DNA of 64,000 bases, taken from the NCBI RefSeq assembly GCF_004118325.1, contig NZ_RDFA01000003.1, positions 248,001-312,000 on the forward strand, written 5' to 3'. Of the stretch, positions 40,665-49,175 are shown piece by piece. The notes beneath the pieces are model-generated. The model saw nothing but the letters and a program-made list of their open reading frames with translations, ran no database searches and had not been told where the DNA came from. The DNA comes from Halorientalis pallida (GTDB lineage: Archaea; Halobacteriota; Halobacteria; Halobacteriales; Haloarculaceae). The stretch's first letter is position 1. The number at the start of each line of letters is the position of its first letter. A program made the position numbers and the translations under genes.

Positions 40665-42920
40665 CTACGCCTCTGTGGACCCGTTCGGGTCCACGACGAC
40701 TTCGAACCGTGCACCGCCGGTCGCGCTGTCACGGACCCGGACGGTCCAGCCGTGAGCCTCGGCGATGCTCCTGACGATGGAGAGCCCGAATCCAGTCCCG
40801 CGGCTGCTCGTCGAGTATCCGTGCTCGAACACAGCCGACCGCTCCTCGGTGGGAATGCCTGGACCGTCGTCGGCGACGTAGAAGCCGGCGTCCGTTTCGA
40901 GGACGCCGACACGGACGGTGGCGTCCGGAGTTTCGTCGGCCACGTCGGCTGCATCGGGAGCGGTAGCATCCTCCGCCGTCCGCGACGGTGGGCTCGTCGA
41001 GCCGTGCTGGACGGCGTTCGCGAGCAGATTCTGGAGGAGTTGGCTAAGACGGTGGTTGTCGGCCTCCACCTGGAAGTCACCGACGGCCGATTCGAGCGTC
41101 GCCCGTTCGGTGTGGACGGCCCCCCAGACGGATTCGAGGACCGTGCCGAGGTGGATGGTAGTCGTCTCCTCGACGCGTTTCCCGTTCCGTGCGAGCTCGA
41201 GGAGGTCACTGATGAGCGCATTCATGCGACCGTGTGCCATCTCGACGCGGTCGAAATCCACTGGATCGCCACTCCGGCGGCCGAGTTCCAGCGAGCCGAT
41301 CGCCACGTTCAGCGGATTTCGCAGGTCGTGGCTCACGACCGCGGCGAACTCGTCGAGTCGCGCGTTCTGACGTTTCAGCTCCCGCTCGCGACGCTTGCGC
41401 TCTGTGATGTCTCTCCCCTCGGGCAACAGGAGGACGACCTCGCCAGTCTCGTCGGTGATCGGTTTGATCGAGAAGTCGATGGTGGCTGGGCCGTCGGCGC
41501 CGGCGACCTCGAGTTCGGCGCGAACGAACTCGCCGGCGCTCGCTCGTTCGACGAGGTCCCGGAGAGTCTCTGCCGACACGTCACCGTCGCGGAACCACAT
41601 GGTCTCCCAGATCGGTTTCTCGACGACGCTATCGCGGTCGAGGTCGCCGAACTCCAGTGCGGTCTCGTTGGCTTCGAGGAGCCTCCCGTCCGTGTCCATC
41701 AGACCCGTAAACTGGTAGGTCTGGTTGAAGATGGCGTCGTACCGGATTTCTCGTTCCCGTTGGGCCGTGACGTTGCGTGTCGCGCCGACCAGTTGCTCGA
41801 CGGTGCCGTCGATGATGACCGGTGCGATGCGCGTCTCCCAGTATGGTCCCATCTCGGGGACGGAGACCCACTCGACGTACTCGATCGGCTCCCGTCGAGC
41901 GACGCACTCGCGGTAGTGGTCGAGTATCTCTCCGCCCACCTCGTCGCCGAATACGTCGCGCAAGCGCCGTCCACAGAGGTGGTCGCTGGAGAGGCCAGTG
42001 TTGGTTTCGTACACCGGGTTGACCCGCTGGAGCCGGAACTCGTCGTCGGCTTCGTCGACGTCGATCACGAACAGCGCGTCCTGTGTGTTCTCGAACAGCG
42101 TTTCGGCGAGTTCGAGCCGATCGTCGCGCACTCGCTGGGCACTCACGTCGTGGATCGAGGCGACGATCTCCAGGCCGCTGTCCAGGTCGATCGGACAGAG
42201 CGTGATCTCGACGGGGAACTCGGTGCCGTCCTGCCGGCGGCCCCACAGGTCGTGCTCGGCACCCATCGGGCGGCGGTCGGGGTCCTCGACGTAGGCCTCG
42301 CGGGAGGCGACGTGGTCCTCGTGGTACCGCTCCGGGAGCAACCGTTCGATCGGCTCGCCGAGCAACTCGTCACGATCGTACCCGAACTGGTTTTGCAGGT
42401 GGCGGTTGACCTGGTGGATTCGGCCTGCGACGTCACTGATGACGATTCCGTAGGGTGCCGAGTGGAGAAAGCTCTCGAGGCGACTCTGGGCCCTGTGTCG
42501 GGTGGCGGCGTTCTCGACGCAGTTGGCGAGAACGGCGTACTGCTCGGCGCCGGCTTTCTTCTGGAGGTAGTCCGTGACGCCCCGTGAGATGGCCTGGCTG
42601 GCGATCTCCTCGCTGCCTTTGCCGGTGAACAGCACGAACGGGAGGTCGTCGTACTCGGATCGGACCCGGTCGAGGAAGGTCAATCCGTCCATCTGGGGCA
42701 TCTGATAGTCACTGACGACACAGTCGACGGGCTCGCGACCGAGTTTGCCGAGCGCGTCCGACGCGCTCGTGGTCGTCGTCGTGGCAATGCGCTCGTTCTC
42801 GCGCTCCAGAAACGAGGCGGTCAACTCCAGCACGTCGGGTTCGTCGTCGACACAGAGCACGTTGATCCCCCACCCCGCAGTAGCGGCGTCGGTCCCGGTT
42901 CCTGTGGCAGTGTCTCTCAT
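40665..42920 (-). CDS. hybrid histidine kinase: receiver-PAS-PAS-PAS-HisKA-HATPase
   Basis: A 751-residue cytoplasmic kinase. The N-terminal receiver (about 18-135) is intact: LCVDDEPD, CVVSDYQMPQMDG with the acceptor Asp, VLFTGKGSEE and the Lys in YLQKKAG. Three PAS domains follow (starting about 148, 270 and 395). The phosphoacceptor helix is FAAVVSHDLRNPLNVAIGSL; the ATPase has LLANAVQHG, VADDGPGIP and GTGFGLSIVRSIAEAHGWTV. It starts 17 nt after the HTH-receiver gene, suggesting that the two form one signalling operon. Confidence 0.9.
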   Translation of the reverse strand: MRDTATGTGTDAATAGWGINVLCVDDEPDVLELTASFLERENERIATTTTTSASDALGKLGREPVDCVVSDYQMPQMDGLTFLDRVRSEYDDLPFVLFTGKGSEEIASQAISRGVTDYLQKKAGAEQYAVLANCVENAATRHRAQSRLESFLHSAPYGIVISDVAGRIHQVNRHLQNQFGYDRDELLGEPIERLLPERYHEDHVASREAYVEDPDRRPMGAEHDLWGRRQDGTEFPVEITLCPIDLDSGLEIVASIHDVSAQRVRDDRLELAETLFENTQDALFVIDVDEADDEFRLQRVNPVYETNTGLSSDHLCGRRLRDVFGDEVGGEILDHYRECVARREPIEYVEWVSVPEMGPYWETRIAPVIIDGTVEQLVGATRNVTAQREREIRYDAIFNQTYQFTGLMDTDGRLLEANETALEFGDLDRDSVVEKPIWETMWFRDGDVSAETLRDLVERASAGEFVRAELEVAGADGPATIDFSIKPITDETGEVVLLLPEGRDITERKRRERELKRQNARLDEFAAVVSHDLRNPLNVAIGSLELGRRSGDPVDFDRVEMAHGRMNALISDLLELARNGKRVEETTTIHLGTVLESVWGAVHTERATLESAVGDFQVEADNHRLSQLLQNLLANAVQHGSTSPPSRTAEDATAPDAADVADETPDATVRVGVLETDAGFYVADDGPGIPTEERSAVFEHGYSTSSRGTGFGLSIVRSIAEAHGWTVRVRDSATGGARFEVVVDPNGSTEA

Positions 42921-42937
42921 CGCTGGCTGGAGATGGA

Positions 42938-43705
42938 TCAGTCGCTGTCTGTCGTCCGGTCGACGGCCGCACGGACGCGCGAGGCCAGTCGTTCGTACTG
43001 CTCTTGTCCAGTCCCCTTCCGGACGTAGTCCGTGACGCCGGTCGCGATCGCCGTGCTCGCGGTCTGCTCGCTACCCTTCGCGGTGAACACGATGAACGGG
43101 ATCGTCGCGTCACGTTCGCGAACGGCTTTCAGGAAGTCGAGGCCGCTGATCGCCGGCATCTGGTAGTCGCTGACGATGCAATCGAATGGCTCCGATTCGA
43201 GCGCGGTCACCGCTTCGAGCGCGCTCGTCGCCGTCGTCACCGTCATGTCGGCGTTGGTCCGCTCGACGGACCCGGCGATGGTCTCGGGGAGTCCCGGTTC
43301 GTCGTCTACGAGCAGGACGCGGATCATCTCGTCGTCCCCCCGACGTCGGTCGACTGTGGCTTCGAGCTGAATCTCCCGGCGCACCGCCAGGTCGAGCCAC
43401 TCGCCGACCCCCTCACCGAGGGCCAGTCCCTCGACGGTCCCCTCGCCGACGTCGTATCTCACCAGCCCCTGTGCTTCGAGTTTCGGGAGGTGGACGTGGT
43501 GCAGGGCCGTGCGGACGCGCTCGCTGTCGCCGTCGGTCACCAACACTTCGTGAACGATCTCGTCGAGTTCGTCCAGCGTCGCCACGCGGTGCTGTCGGAG
43601 ATGAAACAACACTGTCCGCCGCGTCGGGTTCGAGAGAATTCCGAACAGCGTATCACTCGGAATACCAGTCGTACGTCCAGCTTCAGCTTCAGAATTTCCG
43701 GTCAT
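42938..43705 (-). CDS. HTH (DUF7344-type) and response-regulator receiver fusion
   Basis: A 255-residue protein. Residues 12-110 are a winged-helix domain of the haloarchaeal DUF7344 type (DTLFGILSNPTRRTVLFHLR, VRTALHHVHLPKLEAQGLVR). Residues 128-240 form a complete receiver domain: VLLVDDEPG, CIVSDYQMPAISG (acceptor Asp), FTAKGSEQ and the Lys in YVRKGTG. HTH before receiver reverses the usual order. The start at 43705 is chosen over 43741 because a TATA-like AATATTAG near 43746-43753 lies too close to the longer start. Likely the output protein for the adjacent hybrid kinase. Confidence 0.85.
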   Translation of the reverse strand: MTGNSEAEAGRTTGIPSDTLFGILSNPTRRTVLFHLRQHRVATLDELDEIVHEVLVTDGDSERVRTALHHVHLPKLEAQGLVRYDVGEGTVEGLALGEGVGEWLDLAVRREIQLEATVDRRRGDDEMIRVLLVDDEPGLPETIAGSVERTNADMTVTTATSALEAVTALESEPFDCIVSDYQMPAISGLDFLKAVRERDATIPFIVFTAKGSEQTASTAIATGVTDYVRKGTGQEQYERLASRVRAAVDRTTDSD

Positions 43706-43801
43706 TCGACTATCTTCGAACGGATCTGTTCCCTGAGCCAATAACTAATATTTCCATATTGGTACATATAGAGTGATTTGATCGCGGATGCGTACCTGAC
43801 A

Positions 43802-43857
43802 CACACCGGTGTGCAGGTGCGAGTGTTCCGTTCGGACCGGCCGGGGTTCGGACCGGC
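43802..43857. promoter_or_regulatory. perfect 12-bp palindrome plus 12-bp direct repeat upstream of the HTH-receiver gene
   Basis: CACACCGGTGTG at 43802-43813 is a perfect palindrome. GTTCGGACCGGC occurs at 43830-43841 and again at 43846-43857 (16-bp period). Both lie in the 204-bp non-coding gap between the RNA methyltransferase stop (43910) and the HTH-receiver start (43705), upstream of the latter's TATA element near 43746. They may bind a regulator, or the GC-rich part may form the methyltransferase 3'-end structure. Confidence 0.4.
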
Positions 43858-43909
43858 GGATCGAGATCCCCACTCGGGTCACACCGTCGTCGACTCGCCG
43901 ACAGGGACC

Positions 43910-44638
43910 TCAGTCCTCTCGTTCGGCCCGCTCGATGCGCTGGCCTGCTCGCCGGAAGATGCCGCGGAGCGTCCGGGCTTCCCGGCCCGTGGGGTGGGCG
44001 CGACCGACGAACCGTCGACAGAGCCGGCGTGCTTTGGGCCGTTTCTCCTCCGGATGCCCGATGTCGTCGAGGAAGTCCGAAAACTGCTCGTGCAGGCCTT
44101 CGACCGCCTGCTGATCGGCGCGTTCGTGGCGCTCGTCGGGGTGCTGTGTCTCGTCGACCGTCAGATCACGCAACTCGTACAGCACCACGGTCGCGGCCTG
44201 ACCGAGGTTCAGCACTGGGTACTCGGCGCTGGCGGGGATCGAACAGACCTGATCCATCCGGGCCAACTCGTCGTTGGTGAGGCCGACGCGCTCGCGGCCG
44301 AAGACGACGGCCGTCTCGGACTCGATGCGGGCGAGGTCGTCGGCCAGTTCGGCGGGCGTCTGGAAGGGATAGCGGACGTGTTTGGTGGCGTCCTCGTTGG
44401 TGACGGCGGTACAGCCGACGGTGTGGAACTCGGCGACGAGTTCCTCGAAGGTGAGTTCGCGGGCCTCGGGAAGCACGTCCTCGCGGGCCTGGCCGGCGAA
44501 GCCGTAGGCCTCGCCCTCGGGGTCGAGTTCGGGCGGGTCAACGAGGAGGAGGTCCGAGAGGCCGAAGTTCTTCATCGAGCGGGCGATGGTGCCGACGTTC
44601 CCGGGTTCGGTCGCGTCGACGACGGCGACGGACACCAT
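43910..44638 (-). CDS. trmJ: TrmJ-like SPOUT RNA 2'-O-methyltransferase
   Basis: A 242-residue SPOUT methyltransferase. It opens VAVVDATEPGNVGTIARSMK and has LLLVDPPELDPEGEAYGFAG, TAVVFGRERVGLTNDELARM and the trefoil-knot motif IPASAEYPVLNLGQAATVVL. Archaeal TrmJ methylates the 2'-O of position 32 in tRNA. About 80 C-terminal residues are helical. Its ATG overlaps the stop of the zinc-site protein gene by one base, so the two are translationally coupled. Confidence 0.9.
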   Translation of the reverse strand: MVSVAVVDATEPGNVGTIARSMKNFGLSDLLLVDPPELDPEGEAYGFAGQAREDVLPEARELTFEELVAEFHTVGCTAVTNEDATKHVRYPFQTPAELADDLARIESETAVVFGRERVGLTNDELARMDQVCSIPASAEYPVLNLGQAATVVLYELRDLTVDETQHPDERHERADQQAVEGLHEQFSDFLDDIGHPEEKRPKARRLCRRFVGRAHPTGREARTLRGIFRRAGQRIERAERED

Positions 44639-45162
44639 CAGAGATCGAGGTCGCCGAGGTCGACGCCCAGGTCGTCGAGTGTCTCGTCGTCGAGTTTCTC
44701 CAGTTCCTCTTCGAGGGTGGGGAGTTCCTCCGCCGGGTCCGGGACGGGGACGTCGTCGGCGTCGGTGTCGACGTGGTCGATGCCGGCGTACCCGTCCGGG
44801 GCACGGCCGCCGTCGTCGAACCAGGCGTAGAAGGCGTCTTCCATCTCCGTCTCGCCGGCGTACTCCTTGCCACCTGCCTCGCGGAACCAGTAGAGGAAGT
44901 CGGCCTCGTGCTCGGGACAGAGCAGGACTTCCCCGAGCGGTTCGCCGTAGACGATGCGGGCGACGTTGCACTCCTGGATGTTCTCGTCGCCGTGGATCAG
45001 GTAGCAGGCGTCACACGGCTCGCCCATCATCGTCGAGAGCCGGACGATGCGGTCGCGCGTTTCGGGGTCCATCGTCCCCAGCGGCACGAGGTCGCCGTCC
45101 TCGTCGAACACTTCCGCCTCGTCGAACCGCCAGCCGCGCAGCCCGATGTTGACCTTGCCCAT
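44638..45162 (-). CDS. conserved haloarchaeal protein with a Cys/His zinc-type site
   Basis: A 174-residue acidic protein beginning [20 protein letters not shown]. Cys50, Cys53, Cys65, Cys82 and His85 (in GEPCDAC, IQECN and LLCPEHE) make a likely zinc site. The C-terminal 40 residues are Asp/Glu-rich. The start at 45162 is supported by a TATA-like CTTTTTGG at 45188-45195. Coupling to trmJ suggests an RNA-related role, possibly tRNA binding. Family function unknown to me. Confidence 0.75.
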   Translation of the reverse strand: MGKVNIGLRGWRFDEAEVFDEDGDLVPLGTMDPETRDRIVRLSTMMGEPCDACYLIHGDENIQECNVARIVYGEPLGEVLLCPEHEADFLYWFREAGGKEYAGETEMEDAFYAWFDDGGRAPDGYAGIDHVDTDADDVPVPDPAEELPTLEEELEKLDDETLDDLGVDLGDLDL

Positions 45163-45286
45163 AGGCGAGTGTACTCGTTTGCCGACCAAAAAGCGCGCGA
45201 CTCGAACACGATTCTCGGAAGCTGATATCGGGCCGGTGTATATTTCCAACCCCAGGCCCGAACCTCGAACAACCACCTAGCGATTT

Positions 45287-47089
45287 ATGCCCGAAGAATC
45301 GCCCTACAGGGTACTGCAGGTCGGGACCGGCGACGGGTTTTCGGCCGTCCCCTCCGGCGAATCCGAGGCTCCCGCGCTGGACGTCGTCCGGGTCGGCACT
45401 GTCGGCGGTGCGCTGGACAGGCTCTCGGCGAAACCGTTCGCGTGTGTCGTCCTCGAGGCCGACTGCGCCGATGGCGGCGCCGTCGACGTTCGAGAATCGG
45501 CACGGGACGTGGCGCCGGGGCTCCCGTTCGTCGTTCTGGTTCGAGGGGACCGGACGGACCTGATCCCGGAACTGATCGAGGACGACGCGACGGAGTACGT
45601 CCTCGTCGACGCCGAACCGGAGCCGGCGGCGACGGTCGCGAAACGGGTCCGCGAGATCGTCGTGCGGTCCCCACGTGAGCCACCGAGCGAGCGACGGGGG
45701 CGGACGGAGCGGGTGCTCGCGGCGACGCCGGATCCGTTCAGACAGGCGGTCGAACAGGCTGGACACGCCGTCTACATCACCGATACGGACGGGACCATCG
45801 AGTACGTCAATCCAGCCTTCGAGGCGTCGACGGGGTACTCGCGGCCGGCCGCTATCGGGTCCGATCCGAGCATCCTCAAATCCGGCGAGCACAGCCGGGA
45901 GTTCTACGCTGGCCTCTGGAACACGATCCTCTCGGGGGAAGTCTGGAAGGGTGAGGTCATCAACCAGCGGCGAGACGGACAGAACTACGTCGCAGAGCAG
46001 ACGGTCGCGCCCATCGAAGATCGGGCCGGCACCATCGACGGGTTCGTCGCGATCAACACCGACGTGACCCAGCGGAAAGCGTACCAGCAGCGTCTCCAGC
46101 GCTACGAGAACATCATCGGGAATCTCCCCGTTGGCGTCTACCGGACGACGGCCGAAGCGGGCGGCGAGTTCGTCGAGGTGAACTCCACGCTCGTGTCGAT
46201 ATACGACGCTTACTCGAAGAGCGAACTGCTGGAGGAGAGCGTGGCTAGCTTCTACGCCGACAGCGGCGACAGGGAGGCGTTCAGGGCCGAACTTCGCGAG
46301 AACGGGCACGTCACCGAGTTCGAGGTCGAACAGCGAACGCTCTCGGGGGAGCCAATCGACGTGACGCTCACGGCGATCCGAACCGAAGCCGACGGCCAGG
46401 TGTACATCGACGGCATCCTCACGGACGTCACGGACCGCCGCCGCCGCGAGCGCGAACTGAAGCGGAAAAACGAGCAACTCGAACAGTTCGCCAGTATCGT
46501 CACCCACGACCTGCGCAACCCGCTCAACGTCGCCCAGTCGCGACTCGAACTCGTCCGCGGGGAGTACGACTCCGAGCACCTCGACGTCGTGGACGAACAG
46601 CTCGTCCGTATGGAGGAACTGATCGAGGACGTCCTCGCAATCGCCCGCCACGGCGAACAGGTCGAGGACAGGAAGCCAGTCGACGTCGCGCCGCTCGTCG
46701 AGAGCTGCTGGGAGACCGTCGAGACGGGCGACGCCGACCTGATCGTCGACACCGACCGGACGCTCTCGGTCGACACCAGCCGTATCCAGCAACTGTTCGA
46801 GAACCTCTTCCGAAACGCCATCGAGCACGGCGGCCGGGACGTGACGATCCGGGTCGGCACGCTCTCCGACGGGTTCTACGTCGAAGACGACGGGCCCGGT
46901 ATCCCGCCGGCCGAACGCGAGGCCGTCTTCGAGCACGGCTACACGACCGACGACGACGGGACCGGGTTCGGCCTCAACATCGTCGAGGAGATCGTCACCG
47001 CTCACGGGTGGGACGTTCAGGTCACGGACGGCACCGAGGGGGGCGCACGGTTCGAGATCACGGGTGTCGAACGACGGGATCGGGCCTGA
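45287..47089 (+). CDS. histidine kinase with degenerate receiver, two PAS domains, HisKA and HATPase
   Basis: A 600-residue cytoplasmic kinase. Residues 5-125 have the outline of a receiver domain but lack the acidic pair, the acceptor Asp (CVVLEAD in its place) and the conserved Lys (EYVLVDAE). Two PAS domains follow (VYITDTDGTIEYVNPAFEAS near 165, and one from about 282). The acceptor helix is FASIVTHDLRNPLNVAQSRL; the ATPase shows LFRNAIEHGG, VEDDGPGIPP and GTGFGLNIVEEIVTAHGWDV. Divergent from the trmJ operon. Confidence 0.88.
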   Translation: MPEESPYRVLQVGTGDGFSAVPSGESEAPALDVVRVGTVGGALDRLSAKPFACVVLEADCADGGAVDVRESARDVAPGLPFVVLVRGDRTDLIPELIEDDATEYVLVDAEPEPAATVAKRVREIVVRSPREPPSERRGRTERVLAATPDPFRQAVEQAGHAVYITDTDGTIEYVNPAFEASTGYSRPAAIGSDPSILKSGEHSREFYAGLWNTILSGEVWKGEVINQRRDGQNYVAEQTVAPIEDRAGTIDGFVAINTDVTQRKAYQQRLQRYENIIGNLPVGVYRTTAEAGGEFVEVNSTLVSIYDAYSKSELLEESVASFYADSGDREAFRAELRENGHVTEFEVEQRTLSGEPIDVTLTAIRTEADGQVYIDGILTDVTDRRRRERELKRKNEQLEQFASIVTHDLRNPLNVAQSRLELVRGEYDSEHLDVVDEQLVRMEELIEDVLAIARHGEQVEDRKPVDVAPLVESCWETVETGDADLIVDTDRTLSVDTSRIQQLFENLFRNAIEHGGRDVTIRVGTLSDGFYVEDDGPGIPPAEREAVFEHGYTTDDDGTGFGLNIVEEIVTAHGWDVQVTDGTEGGARFEITGVERRDRA

Positions 47090-47145
47090 CCTCCGGTCCC
47101 GGAACGAATCACGTCGCTTTAGCGCCTGGATTCCTTGGGGAAGGT

Positions 47146-48294
47146 ATGCGCAACGTCGACGCAGCCGGACTGGGCATCGGTGACGACTATCCGCCCCGCA
47201 TCATGGGTGTGCTGAACGTCTCCAGCGAGTCGCCGTACGACCCCAGCGTCTACGACGACCCCGGAGAAGCTGCCGAGTACGTCGACGCGGAACTCATCGG
47301 CGAGGGGGCCGACATCGTCGACGTTGGCCTGGAGTCGGCCAACAAGAAGTTCGACGTACTGACCGCCGAACAGGAGCTCGAGCGTCTCGATACGGCGGTC
47401 GAGACCATCCAGAGCGTCTCCGGCGACGCCGTCTTCTCCATCGAGACCCGCTACCACGAGGTCGCGGAGGCGGCGCTCGACCGCGGGTTCGACATGGTCA
47501 ACGACATCTGCGGGTTCGCCGACCCGAAGATGGCAGAGGTCTGTGCCGACTACGACGTGGCCGTCGGGAAGATGGCCAGCCCGCCGGATCTGGAACGCCC
47601 CGGGGCCGTCGAGGACGTGGACGACATCTACGACGCCCTGGAGCTGAACGGGTTCACGGACAAGACGATCCTCGACCCCGCCTTCGGCGGCTGGAGCGAG
47701 GACAAGACGATCGAGGACGACCGCGAGACTTTCGACCGACTCCGGGAGTTCCGCGGCTACGGCTACCCCCTGCTGGTCTCGATCAACCGGAAGAACTTCC
47801 TCCGGGAGATCGCCGGCCGCACGACCGAGGAGGCCCTCCCCGTGAGCCTCGCGGCCACCGCGATGGCCGTCGAGCGCGGCGCACACGTGATCCGGACACA
47901 CGACGTACGGGAGACTCGCGACGCCGCGCTGGTCGGCGACGCCTTCACCCGCGAACGGGTCCGGACGCCCGAAGTCGAGGAACTGGACGTGACCACGGCG
48001 GGCGAAGTCGGCCGCCACCTCGACCGACTGGGCGTCGACGGTGCCTACGCCGACGACGCCGTCGTCCGGGTGTTCGAGGTATCGGGGCTCGACGAGGCCG
48101 CCACCCAGTCACTCCGCGAGGCGGCCGGCACCTACGGCGTCACGGCCGTCGAGGGTGGGGCGGGCGACGACGGTACTGCGACCGTGCTCCTGTTCGGGAC
48201 GGTCGGTGCCCTCCGGCGGTTGGCCACGGGGGTCGACGAGGACCCACTCGCGTCGGTCGTGTCGTCCATTACGGACGGGCTACCCGGAGCGTAA
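47146..48294 (+). CDS. folP: dihydropteroate synthase-like protein
   Basis: A 382-residue protein with a TIM-barrel DHPS-like region: PRIMGVLNVSSESPYDPSVY (replacing the usual NVTPDSFSDGG), ADIVDVGLESANKKF, VNDICGFADPKMAEVCADYD, ILDPAFGGWSEDKTIEDD and LVSINRKNFLREIAGR. The first loops deviate from bacterial DHPS. A C-terminal domain of about 90 residues follows. It probably joins a pterin to p-aminobenzoate or a related group for the archaeal one-carbon carrier. It lies next to mptE, which supports a pterin role. Confidence 0.8.
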   Translation: MRNVDAAGLGIGDDYPPRIMGVLNVSSESPYDPSVYDDPGEAAEYVDAELIGEGADIVDVGLESANKKFDVLTAEQELERLDTAVETIQSVSGDAVFSIETRYHEVAEAALDRGFDMVNDICGFADPKMAEVCADYDVAVGKMASPPDLERPGAVEDVDDIYDALELNGFTDKTILDPAFGGWSEDKTIEDDRETFDRLREFRGYGYPLLVSINRKNFLREIAGRTTEEALPVSLAATAMAVERGAHVIRTHDVRETRDAALVGDAFTRERVRTPEVEELDVTTAGEVGRHLDRLGVDGAYADDAVVRVFEVSGLDEAATQSLREAAGTYGVTAVEGGAGDDGTATVLLFGTVGALRRLATGVDEDPLASVVSSITDGLPGA

Positions 48295-48386
48295 GCCCTG
48301 CTTAACCGTTCCACGCCAGCCGCCGTACGACGGCCGACCGGACTGCCTGACGAAGAGAAAACTTATGCCAAATGCGCAAGAACAGG

Positions 48387-48448
48387 GGGGTGAAGGCCGA
48401 AAGGGCACCCGGGTAGGGGTACCAGGTTGTGCCACTTCGGCTCACCTC
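48387..48448 (+). ncRNA. candidate structured RNA: 62-nt near-continuous hairpin
   Basis: Between folP and mptE. Stem 1 pairs 48387-48393 with 48442-48448 (seven pairs, one G-U). Stem 2 pairs GCCGAA 48396-48401 with TTCGGC 48436-48441. Stem 3 pairs GGCAC 48404-48408 with GTGCC 48429-48433. Stem 4 pairs 48409-48415 with 48420-48426 around a GGGG loop, with one mismatch. About 24 pairs in all. A TATA-like AAAACTTATG at 48357-48366 would start transcription near its 5' edge. The mptE TATA lies immediately after it, so it is not part of the leaderless mptE mRNA. The plus-strand orientation is inferred from the TATA. Confidence 0.55.
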
Positions 48449-48450
48449 GA

Positions 48451-48458
48451 TTTATATA
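48451..48458 (+). promoter_or_regulatory. TATA element of mptE
   Basis: TTTATATA ends 24 nt before the mptE ATG at 48483, the spacing expected for a leaderless haloarchaeal transcript. It sits directly downstream of the hairpin RNA candidate. Confidence 0.75.
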
Positions 48459-48482
48459 GCACCAACCCGGTGAGCGAGTAGC

Positions 48483-49169
48483 ATGAACTTTCACACCTGG
48501 GAACCCGCATACGACGCCATCCTCACGGACTTCGGCTACGGTCGGGGCGGTGACGAACACGCCCGCGACGTGCTCGCCGGACTGGTCGACCCCTTCGACA
48601 CGGCGCGGTTGGATTTCCGGGACCAGCGAGTCGCCATCGCCGGGGCCGGGCCGTCACTGGCGACCGAGACCGGCGGAGCGGCCGAGGCCGACGCCGTGCT
48701 CGCCGCGTCGACGGCCGCCGACACCCTCCGGGACGCCGGCGTCGACGTCGACTGCATGGTCACCGATCTCGACAAGAACCCCGAGACGGCCCGGGAACTG
48801 ACCGAGCAGGGCGTCCCGGTCGCAGCCCACGCTCACGGCGACAACGTCGCGGCCGTCCGCGATCTGGTCCCGACGTTCGATGGCGAGCAGGTGCTCCCGA
48901 CGACGCAGGCCGAGCCTGCGGGGCCGGTCGAGAACTTCGGTGGGTTCACCGACGGGGACCGGGCGGCGTTCCTCGCGGACCACTTCGGTGCGGCCGAACT
49001 GGTGTTCGTCGGCTGGGACTTCGACGACCCGGACGTAGGGGCCGAAAAACGGCAGAAACTGGCCTGGGCCGAACGGTTGCTCTCCTGGCTGGAACAGCGC
49101 CGAGACGAGCGGTTCGACGTGCTCGACGGGCGGCGAGACACACTCACGCGGTCCTGGACGGACGAGTGA
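48483..49169 (+). CDS. mptE: 6-hydroxymethyl-7,8-dihydropterin diphosphokinase MptE
   Basis: A 228-residue DUF115/COG1634 protein. ARLDFRDQRVAIAGAGPSLA (about 40-59), DCMVTDLDKNPETARELTEQ, VPVAAHAHGDN and LVFVGWDFDDPDVGAEKRQK are the conserved blocks. It activates 6-hydroxymethyl-dihydropterin with ATP to supply the DHPS-like step encoded upstream. The start is fixed by the TATA at 48451. It converges on the next gene with 6 bp between stops. Confidence 0.9.
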   Translation: MNFHTWEPAYDAILTDFGYGRGGDEHARDVLAGLVDPFDTARLDFRDQRVAIAGAGPSLATETGGAAEADAVLAASTAADTLRDAGVDVDCMVTDLDKNPETARELTEQGVPVAAHAHGDNVAAVRDLVPTFDGEQVLPTTQAEPAGPVENFGGFTDGDRAAFLADHFGAAELVFVGWDFDDPDVGAEKRQKLAWAERLLSWLEQRRDERFDVLDGRRDTLTRSWTDE

Positions 49170-49175
49170 GGGGAG

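Noticed and set aside
42938-43705. Possibility that the HTH and receiver parts are two separate genes
   Set aside because: The frame is continuous with no internal stop, ribosome site or TATA before the receiver part.
45011-47005. 664-codon minus-strand frame opposite a histidine kinase
   Set aside because: Antisense shadow; the kinase on the plus strand has all expected motifs.
48365-48481. 38-codon frame over the hairpin RNA candidate
   Set aside because: Its codons are dictated by the stem structure and it runs through the mptE TATA element; no codon bias typical of the genome.
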